Shown here: one piece after another, positions 1-9,393 of the stretch
How the letters are laid out: every line of letters begins with the position of its first letter
How positions within the stretch are numbered: the stretch's first letter is position 1
Assembly (NCBI GenBank): GCA_963662895.1
Contig: OY759981.1
Location: forward strand, 310,001-374,000
Length of the DNA stretch: 64,000 nucleotides
DNA from: GWE2-42-39 sp963662895
GTDB taxonomy: Bacteria > Bacteroidota > Bacteroidia > Bacteroidales > Prolixibacteraceae
Direction: 5' to 3'
Program-made: the position numbers and the translations under genes
The notes under the pieces: generated by a model
What the model was told of the DNA's origin: nothing
The model's database searches: none
What the model saw: the letters and a program-made list of their open reading frames with translations, nothing else

Positions 1-479
1 TCGAGTATCACAGCAACTCCATCATTTTTCAGTACCCGGTAAAATTCAGTCAATCCTTTTTCCAGGTTCTCAAAGTTACGAACTCCAAAACCAACAGTGA
101 TTGCATCGTATGAAGCATCGGGAAAAGGCATATTTTCCGAATCTCCCTTAACAAATTCAATGTTTTCCTGAAAACCAAGATTTTCCACTTTCCGTCGTCC
201 GACCTCAATCATATTTGCAGAAAGATCAAAACCGGTTATTTTTTCAGGATTTAAACGGATGGCCTCCAATGCAAAATCGCCGGTCCCGGTAGCCACATCC
301 AATATAAAATCATGTTTATAGCCCGATAACATCCGTATGGCTTTTTTACGCCATAACTTATCGATACCCAACGAAAGAAAATGATTTAAAAAATCGTATC
401 TGTGAGCAATATTGTTGAACATGTGTTCAACCTGCTGTTTCTTTTTCTCTTCCGATTCTTTATAAGGTTTTACATTCAT
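1..479 (-). CDS. ubiE: Menaquinone biosynthesis methyltransferase UbiE/MenG, partial
   Basis: Methylates demethylmenaquinone with S-adenosylmethionine, the last step of menaquinone synthesis, in the cytoplasm or at the membrane face. Reading the minus strand from the ATG at 479 gives a protein beginning MNVKPYKESEEKKK, then FNNIAHRYDFLNHFLSLGID and the SAM-binding motif DVATGTGD near residue 60, which is the normal UbiE order. About 159 residues are present; the C-terminal part lies beyond the left edge of the window. The start is 6 bases downstream of the stop of the PurL-like gene, so the two probably share a transcript. No defect is seen. Confidence 0.9.
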   Translation of the reverse strand, partial: MNVKPYKESEEKKKQQVEHMFNNIAHRYDFLNHFLSLGIDKLWRKKAIRMLSGYKHDFILDVATGTGDFALEAIRLNPEKITGFDLSANMIEVGRRKVENLGFQENIEFVKGDSENMPFPDASYDAITVGFGVRNFENLEKGLTEFYRVLKNDGVAVIL

Positions 480-485
480 TGAGAA

Positions 486-1523
486 CTAATCAAATCCCGG
501 CGTCATTTTATCGATAAACCCAAATGATTCATCATCGATCCTTATTTCGCCTTTTGTAACATGCCCTACCGCAAAAAAAGGAACCTTTGATGCGCTCATA
601 AAATCAACAAAGTCATCTTCTTTTTTAGGATCAACCCCAACAATAATGCGCCCCATTGATTCGCTGAAAAGAAAAGCATCTTTTCGTATTTCGGCATCGG
701 TGGTAATATCAAAACCAAGTCCCGAAGGCATCCCTGCCCTGAGCAACGAGAAGAAAAGTCCCCCTTTGCCTACCGGACTGGCTGAAGTAATCATCCCTTT
801 TCCAATCAGTTCTTTCAAAATATTCTGGATCGCTACTTCAGTATCAATATTGAAAACAGGCAAGAGGGAATTTTGTACCTGATGGTAAAATTCCAGATAT
901 TCGGATGAGTTAACATCGTCGTAAAACCGGCCAATCACAAAAACATTGTTTCCCTTGCTTTTAAAATTGTGTGTCACAATTTTATCTTTATCAGCAATAC
1001 TTCCCATCATGCTGATAATGATGGTTGGGACAGGTTCATTACCCGAAAAATAGTCGAAGCGAATTTTCCGGTCAGTCAGTTTAATGCCAAATTTTTCGCA
1101 GGCATTCTCCAGTCCCTTTTTTGCTCCCGAGGCAATAAACTGTCCGTTAGGATCGGTAATATCAATGTGGTACAAAAAGGCACTTACAACTTCAGGTTTT
1201 GCCCCGATCGCGATCATACGACGGGCTGCCCTGCTCATAATAATTTCAGTGGCTTTTTGCGGGTCGCTGCTCAAATGATGGTGAAAAGCATGTGTCGTCA
1301 TTGCCATCCAATGTTTTCCGTCCATACAGAAAATGCCAGTCTCGTCAGTCTCGCCATTGGTTACGGCACCCGGATCCGGAATTTCTTCGCTGAAATCATT
1401 GAAATAATTAATTGGAGCGAGGTTCGGATTCGCCATCAGATTCATCACAATATCTTTGATATCCTGATTCTCAGGAATCTGGTCAATTGAAAATTCCAGG
1501 ATCTCTTCTTTCAGTTCTGCCAT
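486..1523 (-). CDS. AIR synthase-related (PurL/PurM-superfamily) protein
   Basis: A 345-residue protein of the PurM/PurL ATP-binding superfamily. Supporting segments are the N-terminal PGAVTNGETDETGIF region, a central AARRMIAIGAKPEVV region and a C-terminal SPVGKGGLFFSLLRAGMPSG segment followed by LFSESMGRIIVGV, which resembles the second synthetase domain of PurL. It is much shorter than a full PurL (about 1,200 residues) and lacks a glutaminase domain, so it is not the complete FGAM synthase. Its real reaction is unknown to me; a paralogue in purine metabolism or a selenophosphate-synthase-like enzyme are possibilities. It lies 6 bases upstream of ubiE on the same strand. Confidence 0.7.
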   Translation of the reverse strand: MAELKEEILEFSIDQIPENQDIKDIVMNLMANPNLAPINYFNDFSEEIPDPGAVTNGETDETGIFCMDGKHWMAMTTHAFHHHLSSDPQKATEIIMSRAARRMIAIGAKPEVVSAFLYHIDITDPNGQFIASGAKKGLENACEKFGIKLTDRKIRFDYFSGNEPVPTIIISMMGSIADKDKIVTHNFKSKGNNVFVIGRFYDDVNSSEYLEFYHQVQNSLLPVFNIDTEVAIQNILKELIGKGMITSASPVGKGGLFFSLLRAGMPSGLGFDITTDAEIRKDAFLFSESMGRIIVGVDPKKEDDFVDFMSASKVPFFAVGHVTKGEIRIDDESFGFIDKMTPGFD

Positions 1524-1630
1524 GACACAATTTTTTTTGGATTAGCAAAACAAAAATAATTAAGTAGTTGGTTATTCCATAAAAATTGGAGATTTTTTAA
1601 TTTTAACCTCTCTTTTATAAAAACAACCGA

Positions 1631-2392
1631 ATGAATAAAAAAACAGCACTCATCACAGGAGCCACATCAGGGATTGGACTTGAAACAAGCAGAATACTCG
1701 CACAAAACGACTACAATCTTATCCTGACAGGTAGACGGAAAAACCGTCTTGAAGAACTAAAAAATGAAATCGAATCGAAATATCCATGCCGGGTCTTTAT
1801 CCTAAGTTTTGACATCAGGAATAAGGAAGAAACAGAAAAAGCATATTCAATGTTGCCAGAGGAATGGCAACAAGTTGACGTTTTGATCAACAATGCAGGA
1901 CTGGCTGCCGGTCTGGCGCCGGTTGCTTCGGCTGATGTAGACGACTGGGACCAAATGATTGATACCAATATTAAGGGACTGCTGTACATAAGCCGGCTGG
2001 TCACTCCCGGGATGATTGAACGCAAATCGGGGCACGTGGTCAATATTGCTTCAATTGCAGGCAAGGAGTCATACCCGAACGGATCGGTTTATTGCGGCAC
2101 CAAACATGCTGTAATGGCAATAAGCCGGGCAATGCGTATTGAATTACTTTCTTCGGACGTTAAAGTCAGCACCGTATGCCCCGGGGCTGTTGAAACCGAA
2201 TTTTCACTGGTCCGGTTTAAAGGAGATCAGGAAAAGGCCGGTAAAGTTTATGAGGGTTTTTCACCTTTATATGCAAAAGACATTGCCGAAACCATTCTGT
2301 TTGTACTTTCAAGGCCACCGCATGTGAATATCGACGACATATTGGTGATGCCTGCAGCACAAGGGTCAGCCCGCGACTTTTACCGTAAATAG
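1631..2392 (+). CDS. Short-chain dehydrogenase/reductase (YdfG-like)
   Basis: NAD(P)-dependent oxidoreductase of the classical SDR family, cytoplasmic. The 253-residue protein has the cofactor motif TGATSGIG at residues 9-16, the structural NNAG motif near residue 87, a catalytic serine in IASIAG, and the active-site YCGTK (YxxxK) near residue 155. Length and motif order fit NADP-dependent 3-hydroxy acid dehydrogenase (YdfG) and serine dehydrogenases, but the substrate cannot be read from sequence. It is a single gene, divergent from the PurL-like gene and convergent with the GT9 gene. Confidence 0.85.
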   Translation: MNKKTALITGATSGIGLETSRILAQNDYNLILTGRRKNRLEELKNEIESKYPCRVFILSFDIRNKEETEKAYSMLPEEWQQVDVLINNAGLAAGLAPVASADVDDWDQMIDTNIKGLLYISRLVTPGMIERKSGHVVNIASIAGKESYPNGSVYCGTKHAVMAISRAMRIELLSSDVKVSTVCPGAVETEFSLVRFKGDQEKAGKVYEGFSPLYAKDIAETILFVLSRPPHVNIDDILVMPAAQGSARDFYRK

Positions 2393-2413
2393 TCTTTGCA
2401 GGAAGAGGAAAAA

Positions 2414-3484
2414 TTATTTATTAGAGTGGATATGAATTGGATAATTTAAAATGGCTCCGACACGTTCGGCCACACGGCTAGACGGAATGTATTTCATACA
2501 ACGAATATCATTATAAATACATTTTTTATTCCCAAAAACCGAACAAGGACGGCAATTCAGTCTATCTCCATCATATTGAATGAGGTTTTCGGTTTTTTGA
2601 TAATATGGAGCAAACCCCAGAGACGGATGTGTGCCACCCCAAATTGAGATTACCGGAATTCCGGCCATCGCAGCCAGGTGCATATTGGCGGAGTCCATAG
2701 AAATCATCACATCAAGATGTGACAGTAACCTGATTTCATCTGCAAATCCGACAAAATGACCGGCGACCAAACAGTTGGAAAATTGCCCGGCCAGTTGGGT
2801 CAATATTGTCATCTCGGCTTTTCCGCCGCCAAATAAAATTACCTTTGATTTCGGAATCTGGCTGAGTAATTCCAGGAGTTCCCGGGTTTTATCTTTTCCC
2901 CAGACTTTTTGCGGATGCCTGGCAAAAGGTGCCATGCCGATCAGAATCTCCCAATCTGCCGGATTAAGTTTCAGCAAAGCAAAAACTTCGGCCTTCGGAC
3001 TTTTGGGGAACAAAGGCGGCTCAGGCATTATAAAATGGTAACCGGTATTAAAAAAAACCGCGGCATAGCGATCAATTGTTGACGGAAGTGCTTTTTGCAA
3101 TTTGGATTGAACAGCACGCTTTTTTTCGTTGCGTCCTTTCGAAAAATGATGCACCTCAAATCTCCCCATTTGAAAAAATAAATTCAGGAGATAGGTGCGG
3201 GGTACCTGGTGCAAATCAAAAACCTGAGCAGGATTTATTTCCTTTTTCAAATACCGGTACAGCCGATACAAACCGATGAGGCCTTTATGTTTCCCCTTTA
3301 AATCGGCCGAAATAAGATGCAGACGATCAACCCCCTCAAAAACGGGAAACAAAAAAGGCCGGGTTAACAGGTAAATATCCAGATTCCTGTTCGATTCGAG
3401 TAACCCTTTCAGAACAGGAAGCAACATCACCACATCGCCCATGGCTGAAAAACGATAAACCAAAATTTTGGTCATATCAGGCAT
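2414..3484 (-). CDS. Glycosyltransferase family 9 (heptosyltransferase-like)
   Basis: A 356-residue protein that probably adds a sugar to lipopolysaccharide core or another surface glycan at the inner membrane face. It starts MPDMTKILVYRFSAMGDVVM, the typical GT9 opening (ILxxRxxxxGDxxM), and has the C-terminal donor-binding pattern ISMDSANMHLAAMAGIPVISIWGGTHP. Several cysteines follow (CRPCSVFGNKKC), as in many Bacteroidota heptosyltransferase-like proteins. Its start overlaps the end of the DUF6165-like gene by 8 bases, so the two are co-translated, and a GT4 gene lies upstream on the same strand. Confidence 0.85.
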   Translation of the reverse strand: MPDMTKILVYRFSAMGDVVMLLPVLKGLLESNRNLDIYLLTRPFLFPVFEGVDRLHLISADLKGKHKGLIGLYRLYRYLKKEINPAQVFDLHQVPRTYLLNLFFQMGRFEVHHFSKGRNEKKRAVQSKLQKALPSTIDRYAAVFFNTGYHFIMPEPPLFPKSPKAEVFALLKLNPADWEILIGMAPFARHPQKVWGKDKTRELLELLSQIPKSKVILFGGGKAEMTILTQLAGQFSNCLVAGHFVGFADEIRLLSHLDVMISMDSANMHLAAMAGIPVISIWGGTHPSLGFAPYYQKTENLIQYDGDRLNCRPCSVFGNKKCIYNDIRCMKYIPSSRVAERVGAILNYPIHIHSNK

Positions 3485-3851
3485 AATCTTCGTATGACTT
3501 TTCTTCTATCAACGATGAACCGGTCAATTGGTTAATCTGACGTTTTACTTCAGAACGTTTATCGTTTGTAAAATAAACCGAACGGGCAAATTTGATAAAT
3601 TCAGTACCAAAATCTTTCGCTTTTTCCAGTTCCCGGATACGATCTTCAATATTCCACAATTCTTTGTTGACAGACAACAGTTCCTGGTATAAAGGATGGT
3701 CTTTAGCAATAATTGAGCTAACGGCTTCATCCAAAACGGCAAACTCCGCGTTTAGATTCACCAGCTTTTGCTCATCTTTGATATTTTCCAATTTAATTTC
3801 AATGATCGTCAGTTTATCGACAATCTCACCATTTGATACTTCTATTTTCAT
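3477..3851 (-). CDS. DUF6165-like small helical protein
   Basis: A 124-residue protein starting MKIEVSNGEIVDKLTIIEIK, rich in charged residues and predicted almost wholly helical, with a coiled-coil-like stretch at about residues 60-85. The opening matches my memory of the DUF6165 family, often found next to glycosyltransferase genes of LPS or capsule loci. Function is unknown. It overlaps the downstream GT9 gene by 8 bases, which suggests it works with that enzyme, perhaps as a partner or stabilising subunit (inference). Confidence 0.6.
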   Translation of the reverse strand: MKIEVSNGEIVDKLTIIEIKLENIKDEQKLVNLNAEFAVLDEAVSSIIAKDHPLYQELLSVNKELWNIEDRIRELEKAKDFGTEFIKFARSVYFTNDKRSEVKRQINQLTGSSLIEEKSYEDYA

Positions 3852-3982
3852 GTGCGTATTTTTTCAACATGTTTCTATTTCGAATGAAATACACAAAGGT
3901 AATCATTTCAATATACTTGCAATGCTGCGAAAAGAACCGTTCTTTTTTCTGCAAAGTCAATGCTCATTAAACAGCCCTGCCG

Positions 3983-5110
3983 TCAAACAAACTTCCGGTA
4001 AATAGTCATCAAATCCTGAGCTATTTGCGGGGCTAAAAAACGTGAGGCATACTTCTTCCCGGCTATTCTCATCTGGTTTGCTTTCTCCGGGCTTGTAAAA
4101 ACCCATTTCATCTTTTCAGCTAACTCGTGTTCATTTGCCGGATCAACATACAGAGCCCCCGGACCTCCTGCTTCTTCCAGGCATGACCCGGTTGCTGCAA
4201 TCACCGGGACACAGGAATGAAGGGCTTCCAGAATAGGAATGCCAAATCCTTCGAACAAGGAAGGATAAACAAATAATGAAGCCATTTGATAAATTAAAGG
4301 GAGTTCTGTAAAACTTACATTATTTAGAAACAGTACCTGATCCTGCATTTTATTGTTAAGAATATATTCCTTCACCAGATGAGCATAGGATGTTTGTTTA
4401 CCCACAACGACCAGCTTAATATCTAATTTTGATTCTTTTAATGCTTTTACTACAAGGAGCAAATTTTTGCGATGCTCAATCGTACCTACCGATAAAATAT
4501 ATTGGTTTGGCAAACCAAATTTTAATTGTATACTTTTCTTCTTTTCATCTGAATATTGTTGCAAAAAAAGAGAATTACACCCCTGATACACAACACTTAT
4601 TTTTTTATCCGGAATACGAAACAAATTAATAATATCTTTTTTCGTGGTTTCGCTAACTGCAATAATCTGATCGGCCCTGTTACAAGCCTTCTGATATTTA
4701 AACTTATAAATTTCCCGATCAATCTTCTTATAAAACTGAGGATAGCGTAAAAAGATCAAATCGTGAACCGTAACAACCGCAGGAATCTCAAACTTTTTTA
4801 TTCCCAATGGGAGTTCATTACTTAGTCCATGAAACAAATCTACTTCAGACCGTTTTAAATCTTCAATAATGCCGTATGATCTCCAGATTCCTTTTGACAG
4901 AATCCGATAACTCTTCTTTGGGTAATTATAAAAAATATTCTCCTGCGCAGGTATTAAATCCTTCAAATGCTCCCTGACCTTATCCGGAGAATACAGCAAA
5001 AAGTCATCCTCCGGATATTGTTCTGCTAAAGCATCAACAACAAACCTCCCATAATTGCCTAAGCCTGTTGCGTTCTGAGTAATTCTTTTTGCATCAAATC
5101 CAATCTTCAT
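3983..5110 (-). CDS. Glycosyltransferase family 4 (GT-B)
   Basis: A 375-residue glycosyltransferase likely acting in surface polysaccharide or LPS synthesis. The N-terminus MKIGFDAKRITQNATGLGNYGRF is the acceptor-domain start seen in mannosyl/rhamnosyl GT4 enzymes. The C-terminal half has VGTIEHRKNLLLVVKAL, then the donor site with FVYPSLFEGFGIPILEAL (the EX7E motif) and AATGSCLEEAGGPGALYVDP. No membrane segment is seen. It sits 131 bases upstream of the DUF6165-like gene on the same strand; the three genes form a small glycan-assembly set. Donor and acceptor sugars are not predictable. Confidence 0.87.
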   Translation of the reverse strand: MKIGFDAKRITQNATGLGNYGRFVVDALAEQYPEDDFLLYSPDKVREHLKDLIPAQENIFYNYPKKSYRILSKGIWRSYGIIEDLKRSEVDLFHGLSNELPLGIKKFEIPAVVTVHDLIFLRYPQFYKKIDREIYKFKYQKACNRADQIIAVSETTKKDIINLFRIPDKKISVVYQGCNSLFLQQYSDEKKKSIQLKFGLPNQYILSVGTIEHRKNLLLVVKALKESKLDIKLVVVGKQTSYAHLVKEYILNNKMQDQVLFLNNVSFTELPLIYQMASLFVYPSLFEGFGIPILEALHSCVPVIAATGSCLEEAGGPGALYVDPANEHELAEKMKWVFTSPEKANQMRIAGKKYASRFLAPQIAQDLMTIYRKFV

Positions 5111-5239
5111 AATGTCATTTTTTTTTAAAAATCTGAAAATTTTATGAAGTAAACAACTTCGTTCATTAAGATTTACTGTCCAATATACAGATGTTTATTT
5201 GTTTTCTGTTAAATTCGTAAAAAAGAGGAATAAGATCTG

Positions 5240-6313
5240 ATGCAGACTCAGAAAAAATACAGAAAGTACAAACAACTGGGACAAATTATTTTTTGGTTGT
5301 TCAGCTTTACATTTACTGTTCTACAAATCCGGATAGTGGCAGGAGATACAGCCGGGGCCAAATTCCCCGTTTTCCTGAAGTCAGCCATTCTGAATGGTTG
5401 CTTTGCCCTTTCGGTATACCTTAATCTGAAAGTGCTGATCCCCCGTTTTTTGAAAAACAAACATTACATTTTTTACACATTCTGGCTCACAGTCTCCCTG
5501 TCTGCATCGGCCTTAATAACCCAGCTTTTATTTATCTATCCCCTTCATTTTTTATTTACTCAAACCGACCAACTCGACGGATTCCATTCAGATGTATTTT
5601 CCGCTTTCTTTTTTGCTCACCTGATTTATGTGGGCATTACTTCATTCTCCAAATTTATGACTGACTGGCTGGTACTTCAGGATATTAACCTTCAGTATAA
5701 CAAAATTCAACGGCAGAAACTGGAGGCTGAACTGAATTCACTGAAAGCTCAGATCAATCCGCATTTCCTGTTCAACAGCCTTAATAATATTTATTCCCTG
5801 GCTCTTTCCAAGGCTCCCGAGACACCGCGTTTAATCCTGATGCTTTCCGATTTAATGAGACATGTTTTATACGAATCAAAGGAGGATTTCATACCTCTTG
5901 TAAAAGAAATAACCTTTGTCTCCAATTTTATCGAACTGCAAAAGTTGAGATTGAATAAAAAAGCCGATCTGCAGTTAAACATGGAAGGACAAATACCCAA
6001 CAAACTCATTGCCCCGCTTTTGTTTGAACCTTTCATTGACAATGCGTTTAAACACGGAATACGATCGCCCGATGATCAACCATTTATACACATTTCGTTT
6101 AAATTTACTGACGATCAGGTATTTTTTGAGATTCGGAATAATTATGCTGAAGGTCTTAATCCCCCCAAAGACAAGGCTCATGGCATAGGTCTGCAAAATG
6201 TAGCAAAACGTCTAAAATATTTATACCAAAAAGGAAATTATAAATTAGTAATCAATCGTACGGATAATATTTTTTCAGTATTTCTTAACTTGCGGCTAAA
6301 AGAAAATAGATAA
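5240..6313 (+). CDS. LytS/YehU-type sensor histidine kinase
   Basis: Membrane histidine kinase of 357 residues. Four hydrophobic segments occupy roughly residues 13-150 (no periplasmic sensor domain visible), followed by a short helix and the His_kinase domain with phospho-acceptor histidine in NPHFLFNSLNNIYSLA. A degenerate ATP-binding region contains PLLFEPFIDNAFKHGI (N box) and HGIGLQNVAKRLKYLY (G box). This architecture is the LytS/YehU class. The gene for its likely LytTR response regulator starts 5 bases after the stop, so they are a co-transcribed two-component system. The signal it senses is unknown. Confidence 0.9.
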   Translation: MQTQKKYRKYKQLGQIIFWLFSFTFTVLQIRIVAGDTAGAKFPVFLKSAILNGCFALSVYLNLKVLIPRFLKNKHYIFYTFWLTVSLSASALITQLLFIYPLHFLFTQTDQLDGFHSDVFSAFFFAHLIYVGITSFSKFMTDWLVLQDINLQYNKIQRQKLEAELNSLKAQINPHFLFNSLNNIYSLALSKAPETPRLILMLSDLMRHVLYESKEDFIPLVKEITFVSNFIELQKLRLNKKADLQLNMEGQIPNKLIAPLLFEPFIDNAFKHGIRSPDDQPFIHISFKFTDDQVFFEIRNNYAEGLNPPKDKAHGIGLQNVAKRLKYLYQKGNYKLVINRTDNIFSVFLNLRLKENR

Positions 6314-6318
6314 AGGAC

Positions 6319-7032
6319 ATGCAAATAAACGCTATTATTGTTGACGACGAACCTCTGGCGCAGAATGTAATCTTACAGTATGCCGGCGAAATCCACGATC
6401 TTGAAATAATATGTATATGTAACGATGCATTGGAGGCCCTGAAAGCGATTTCTGCAAACAATGTCGACCTGATGTTTCTGGACATCAATATGCCGAAAAT
6501 ATCAGGGATCGATTTTTTGAAAAACATCAAAAATCCCCCCCTGGTCATTTTCACAACGGCTTACACCGACTATGCACTGGAAAGTTACGAGTTAAATGCT
6601 CTTGATTATCTTAAGAAACCTTTTTCATTCGAGCGTTTTCTGAAAGCAGTACAAAAGGCCGGGGAGCAATTAAAACTTACCCATCCGTCTAAAACAGAAA
6701 AAGAGCTAAGCGAAAACTTCCTTTTCATTAAAGCCAGCAAAAAAGTTCACAAAGTTTCAATTGACGATATTTATTACATCGAAGGGCTGGGCGATTATAT
6801 CAAAGTTCACCTGAAGGATTCGCATCTGGTCACGAATTATTCGATGAAAAAAATGGAAGATTTGCTTCCTTCAAATGATTTTATCAGGATACACAAATCA
6901 TTTATCATCCGTTTCGATAAAATATCGACTATTGAAGGTAATCTGGTCGAAATTAATAAAACAAAATTGCCCATTGGAAACAGCTACCGCCAGGATTTTT
7001 TCGATAAAGTGAACCGTAATATAATCAGTTGA
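6319..7032 (+). CDS. LytTR-family response regulator
   Basis: A 237-residue response regulator. The receiver domain (residues 1-120) shows DDEPLAQ, the phospho-acceptor aspartate in MFLDINMPKISG, TTAYTDYALESY and the switch lysine in LDYLKKPFSFERF. The C-terminal LytTR DNA-binding domain starts at about residue 130 with FLFIKASKKVHKVSIDDIYYIEGLGDYIKV and contains DFIRIHKSFII. LytTR proteins bind direct repeats upstream of target promoters. It lies 5 bases after the cognate LytS kinase. No targets are evident nearby. Confidence 0.93.
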   Translation: MQINAIIVDDEPLAQNVILQYAGEIHDLEIICICNDALEALKAISANNVDLMFLDINMPKISGIDFLKNIKNPPLVIFTTAYTDYALESYELNALDYLKKPFSFERFLKAVQKAGEQLKLTHPSKTEKELSENFLFIKASKKVHKVSIDDIYYIEGLGDYIKVHLKDSHLVTNYSMKKMEDLLPSNDFIRIHKSFIIRFDKISTIEGNLVEINKTKLPIGNSYRQDFFDKVNRNIIS

Positions 7033-7077
7033 CCAACATTCTTTTTACAAACCACAAATCTTTCCCGGGGCTTCTTT

Positions 7078-7824
7078 TCAAATATCAAACCCCTGATTCC
7101 TGATGGTCTGCAATAACTTTTCAGAAAAAAACAAATTATCAGCTTTTTTATAACGAACATCTGTAAACACCTGTGCCAGATTTTCTTTGTTGTTCTCAGC
7201 AACAAACTTTTTCGAACTTCCCAGGCTTTCCTTGTATTTATACAGATGTTTTATTTCAGCATCGCTGTAATCAGAATAAATTTCATGATGGAGGATCCCT
7301 TCTAAAGGAATCCGGTCAACTAATTCAGGATCTTCATCTGGATATCCAACCGTAATCGTTGTAACAGGAAATACTCCCCTGGGCAGACTTAAAGCCTCAA
7401 TAATTTCTTCAGCATTATATATAGCTGTACCAAGATAACAAATACCAAGGCCTTCATTCTCGGCAGCCACACATAAATTTTGAGCAAATAACATTGAATC
7501 AATCACCCCGTTAACAAACCATAACACATTATCATAGCCATGGTCATGGACGGCAGAATTTAAGTCGCACCATTTTTTAAACCTGTTTATATCAAGACAA
7601 ACCGTTAATACGACAGGAGCCTCCGTCACCATTGGCTGATTAAAGTGCATAGGAGCTATTTTTTCTTTGTTCGACTGCTCTTTCGTCACAATTACACTGT
7701 ATATCTGCATGTTGCCCGTATTTGAAGCCCTGGTGCCACATTCAACAATCTTTTCTATTATTTCTTCAGAAATATCTTTATCCTTGTATTTCCTAATTGA
7801 TTTATGATTTAAAAGAAGTTCCAT
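7078..7824 (-). CDS. Nitroreductase family (NfsA/FRP-like) flavoprotein
   Basis: FMN-dependent NAD(P)H oxidoreductase of 248 residues, cytoplasmic. It begins with the family signature LLNHKSIRKYKDKDISEEII, followed by the FMN-contacting CGTRASNTGNMQIY and VAAENEGLGICYLGTA, and ends with a long C-terminal extension containing HHEIYSDYSDAEI, as in NfsA/FRP enzymes. The natural substrate (quinone, nitro compound, flavin) cannot be told from sequence. It is convergent with the LytTR regulator and stands alone. Confidence 0.85.
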   Translation of the reverse strand: MELLLNHKSIRKYKDKDISEEIIEKIVECGTRASNTGNMQIYSVIVTKEQSNKEKIAPMHFNQPMVTEAPVVLTVCLDINRFKKWCDLNSAVHDHGYDNVLWFVNGVIDSMLFAQNLCVAAENEGLGICYLGTAIYNAEEIIEALSLPRGVFPVTTITVGYPDEDPELVDRIPLEGILHHEIYSDYSDAEIKHLYKYKESLGSSKKFVAENNKENLAQVFTDVRYKKADNLFFSEKLLQTIRNQGFDI

Positions 7825-7978
7825 TTACAAGTATTTTAAAAGTTCATTGAACAAATATATCCAGCCAAAATTATAGCATTTCCAATAAATTATGGTGATT
7901 AATCTTTTTTATATCCAAATATTCTGCAATTTCTCTGTCCCTTTTTCGTTATTCTTTATTAGAATATTGACTCGAATT

Positions 7979-8110
7979 ATGAAGTTATTTAAAATTGTAA
8001 TCGTTATTATCTTGTTTTTAAGCATCCTGTCAGCCTGTAAGTCTACATGCAACTGCCCGGCATACAGTATGTCCCCACCTCAAAATCCAGTGCAGCAGGA
8101 AGCAGGATGA
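7979..8110 (+). CDS. Tiny lipoprotein (43 aa)
   Basis: A 43-residue product starting at the ATG at 7979: MKLFKIVIVIILFLSILSAC gives a hydrophobic signal sequence with lipobox LSAC at residues 17-20. The mature part is only about 24 residues and carries two further cysteines (STCNCPAY) and a proline-rich tail. A longer in-frame start at 7892 exists but would bury the signal peptide, so I prefer 7979. Small Cys-rich lipoproteins of this kind are common in Bacteroidota and have no known function. It is upstream of gapA but separated by about 220 bases and probably transcribed separately. Confidence 0.6.
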   Translation: MKLFKIVIVIILFLSILSACKSTCNCPAYSMSPPQNPVQQEAG

Positions 8111-8230
8111 ATACCAAATAAAATATTACCGGGCTATTGAAAAAAGAAGTCACGCGATTAAGAATTCCGCAATCTAAACATTAACTGAAAATTAAACAAT
8201 CCGTTAAAAACAGGAGGCCCTGAAAAAAAA

Positions 8231-8262
8231 TTTGATGATTCTGTTTATATATATTTATTTTG
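8231..8262 (+). promoter_or_regulatory. Predicted gapA promoter
   Basis: TTTG at 8231-8234, a 20-base spacer, then TTATTTTG at 8255-8262. This matches the Bacteroidota sigma-70 consensus (TTTG, N19-21, TAnnTTTG) except for one base in the -7 box. It would leave a leader of roughly 60 bases before the gapA ATG. Confidence 0.5.
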
Positions 8263-8331
8263 TGTGGTCATACTAGTAATGGTATAATATTAAACTAATA
8301 TTCTTTATACATTAATTAAAAATAATCAACT

Positions 8332-9339
8332 ATGTCACAAATTAAAATCGGTATCAACGGATTTGGACGTATCGGACGTTTCGTTTTCCGTCAGGCTATT
8401 GCAAAAGGTGCCATCCAGGTAGTTGCTATTAACGACCTGATCGATGTAGATTACATGGCTTACATGTTAAAATACGATTCAACTCACGGTATATTTAAAG
8501 GAGAAGTTGCTGTAAAAGACGGGAAGTTAGTTGTTAACGGCAATGAAATCCGTGTAACTTCAGAAAGAAATCCTGCTGATATCAACTGGGGTGCAGTTGG
8601 TGCAGAATATGTTGTTGAATCAACAGGTCTTTTCCTGACTAAAGAAAAAGCACAGGGTCACCTGGATGCAGGAGCCAAAAAAGTGGTAATGTCAGCTCCT
8701 TCTAAAGATGATACCCCAATGTTTGTAATGGGTGTAAACAATGCTTCATATACAAATGATATGAACTTCGTTTCCAACGCATCATGTACAACCAACTGTT
8801 TAGCTCCGATCGCAAAGGTACTGAACGACAAATTCGGTATCCTGGAAGGTTTAATGACAACCGTTCATGCAACTACTGCCACTCAGAAAACAGTTGACGG
8901 TCCTTCAATGAAAGACTGGAGAGGCGGACGTGGAGCTGGTCAGAATATCATCCCTTCATCAACAGGCGCTGCAAAAGCTGTGGGTAAAGTAATTCCTTCG
9001 CTGAATGGCAAATTAACAGGTATGTCCCTGCGAGTGCCGACTCCTGATGTTTCTGTAGTTGATCTGACTGCCCGCCTGGCAAAAGGAACCAATTACGATG
9101 AAATCTGCAAGGCAATGAAAGAAGCATCAGAAGGCGAACTAAAAGGTATCCTGGGTTACACAGAAGATGCTGTTGTTTCTACTGATTTTCTGGGCGACCC
9201 CCGCACTTCAATTTTTGATGCCAAAGCAGGTATCCAATTGTCTCCAACTTTTGTAAAAGTTGTTTCATGGTACGACAATGAAATAGGATACTCTACAAAA
9301 GTTTGCGAACTGATCGAATATATGGATTCAGTAAAATAA
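8332..9339 (+). CDS. gapA: Glyceraldehyde-3-phosphate dehydrogenase, type I
   Basis: Glycolytic enzyme converting glyceraldehyde-3-phosphate, NAD+ and phosphate to 1,3-bisphosphoglycerate in the cytoplasm. The 335-residue protein has the N-terminal NAD fold INGFGRIGRFVFRQA, the catalytic cysteine in SNASCTTNCLAP near residue 153, and WYDNEIGYSTKV at the C-terminus. Full length for the family. Codon use is strongly biased compared with neighbours, as expected of a highly expressed gene. It is monocistronic, with its own predicted promoter and a good hairpin terminator after the stop. Confidence 0.97.
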   Translation: MSQIKIGINGFGRIGRFVFRQAIAKGAIQVVAINDLIDVDYMAYMLKYDSTHGIFKGEVAVKDGKLVVNGNEIRVTSERNPADINWGAVGAEYVVESTGLFLTKEKAQGHLDAGAKKVVMSAPSKDDTPMFVMGVNNASYTNDMNFVSNASCTTNCLAPIAKVLNDKFGILEGLMTTVHATTATQKTVDGPSMKDWRGGRGAGQNIIPSSTGAAKAVGKVIPSLNGKLTGMSLRVPTPDVSVVDLTARLAKGTNYDEICKAMKEASEGELKGILGYTEDAVVSTDFLGDPRTSIFDAKAGIQLSPTFVKVVSWYDNEIGYSTKVCELIEYMDSVK

Positions 9340-9363
9340 TTGGTGTTTATACAATTTATATAT

Positions 9364-9393
9364 AAGGGGGTGCCGGAAGGTACCCCTTTTTAT
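9364..9393 (+). terminator. Rho-independent terminator of gapA
   Basis: An 11-bp stem (9364-9374 with 9379-9389, including G-U pairs) closed by the tetraloop GGAA and followed by a T run, 24 bases after the gapA stop. Confidence 0.85.

Noticed and set aside
486..1523. Purine biosynthesis enzyme PurM
   Set aside because: The motifs are closer to a PurL synthetase half and differ from the standard PurM opening, so a precise symbol is not justified.
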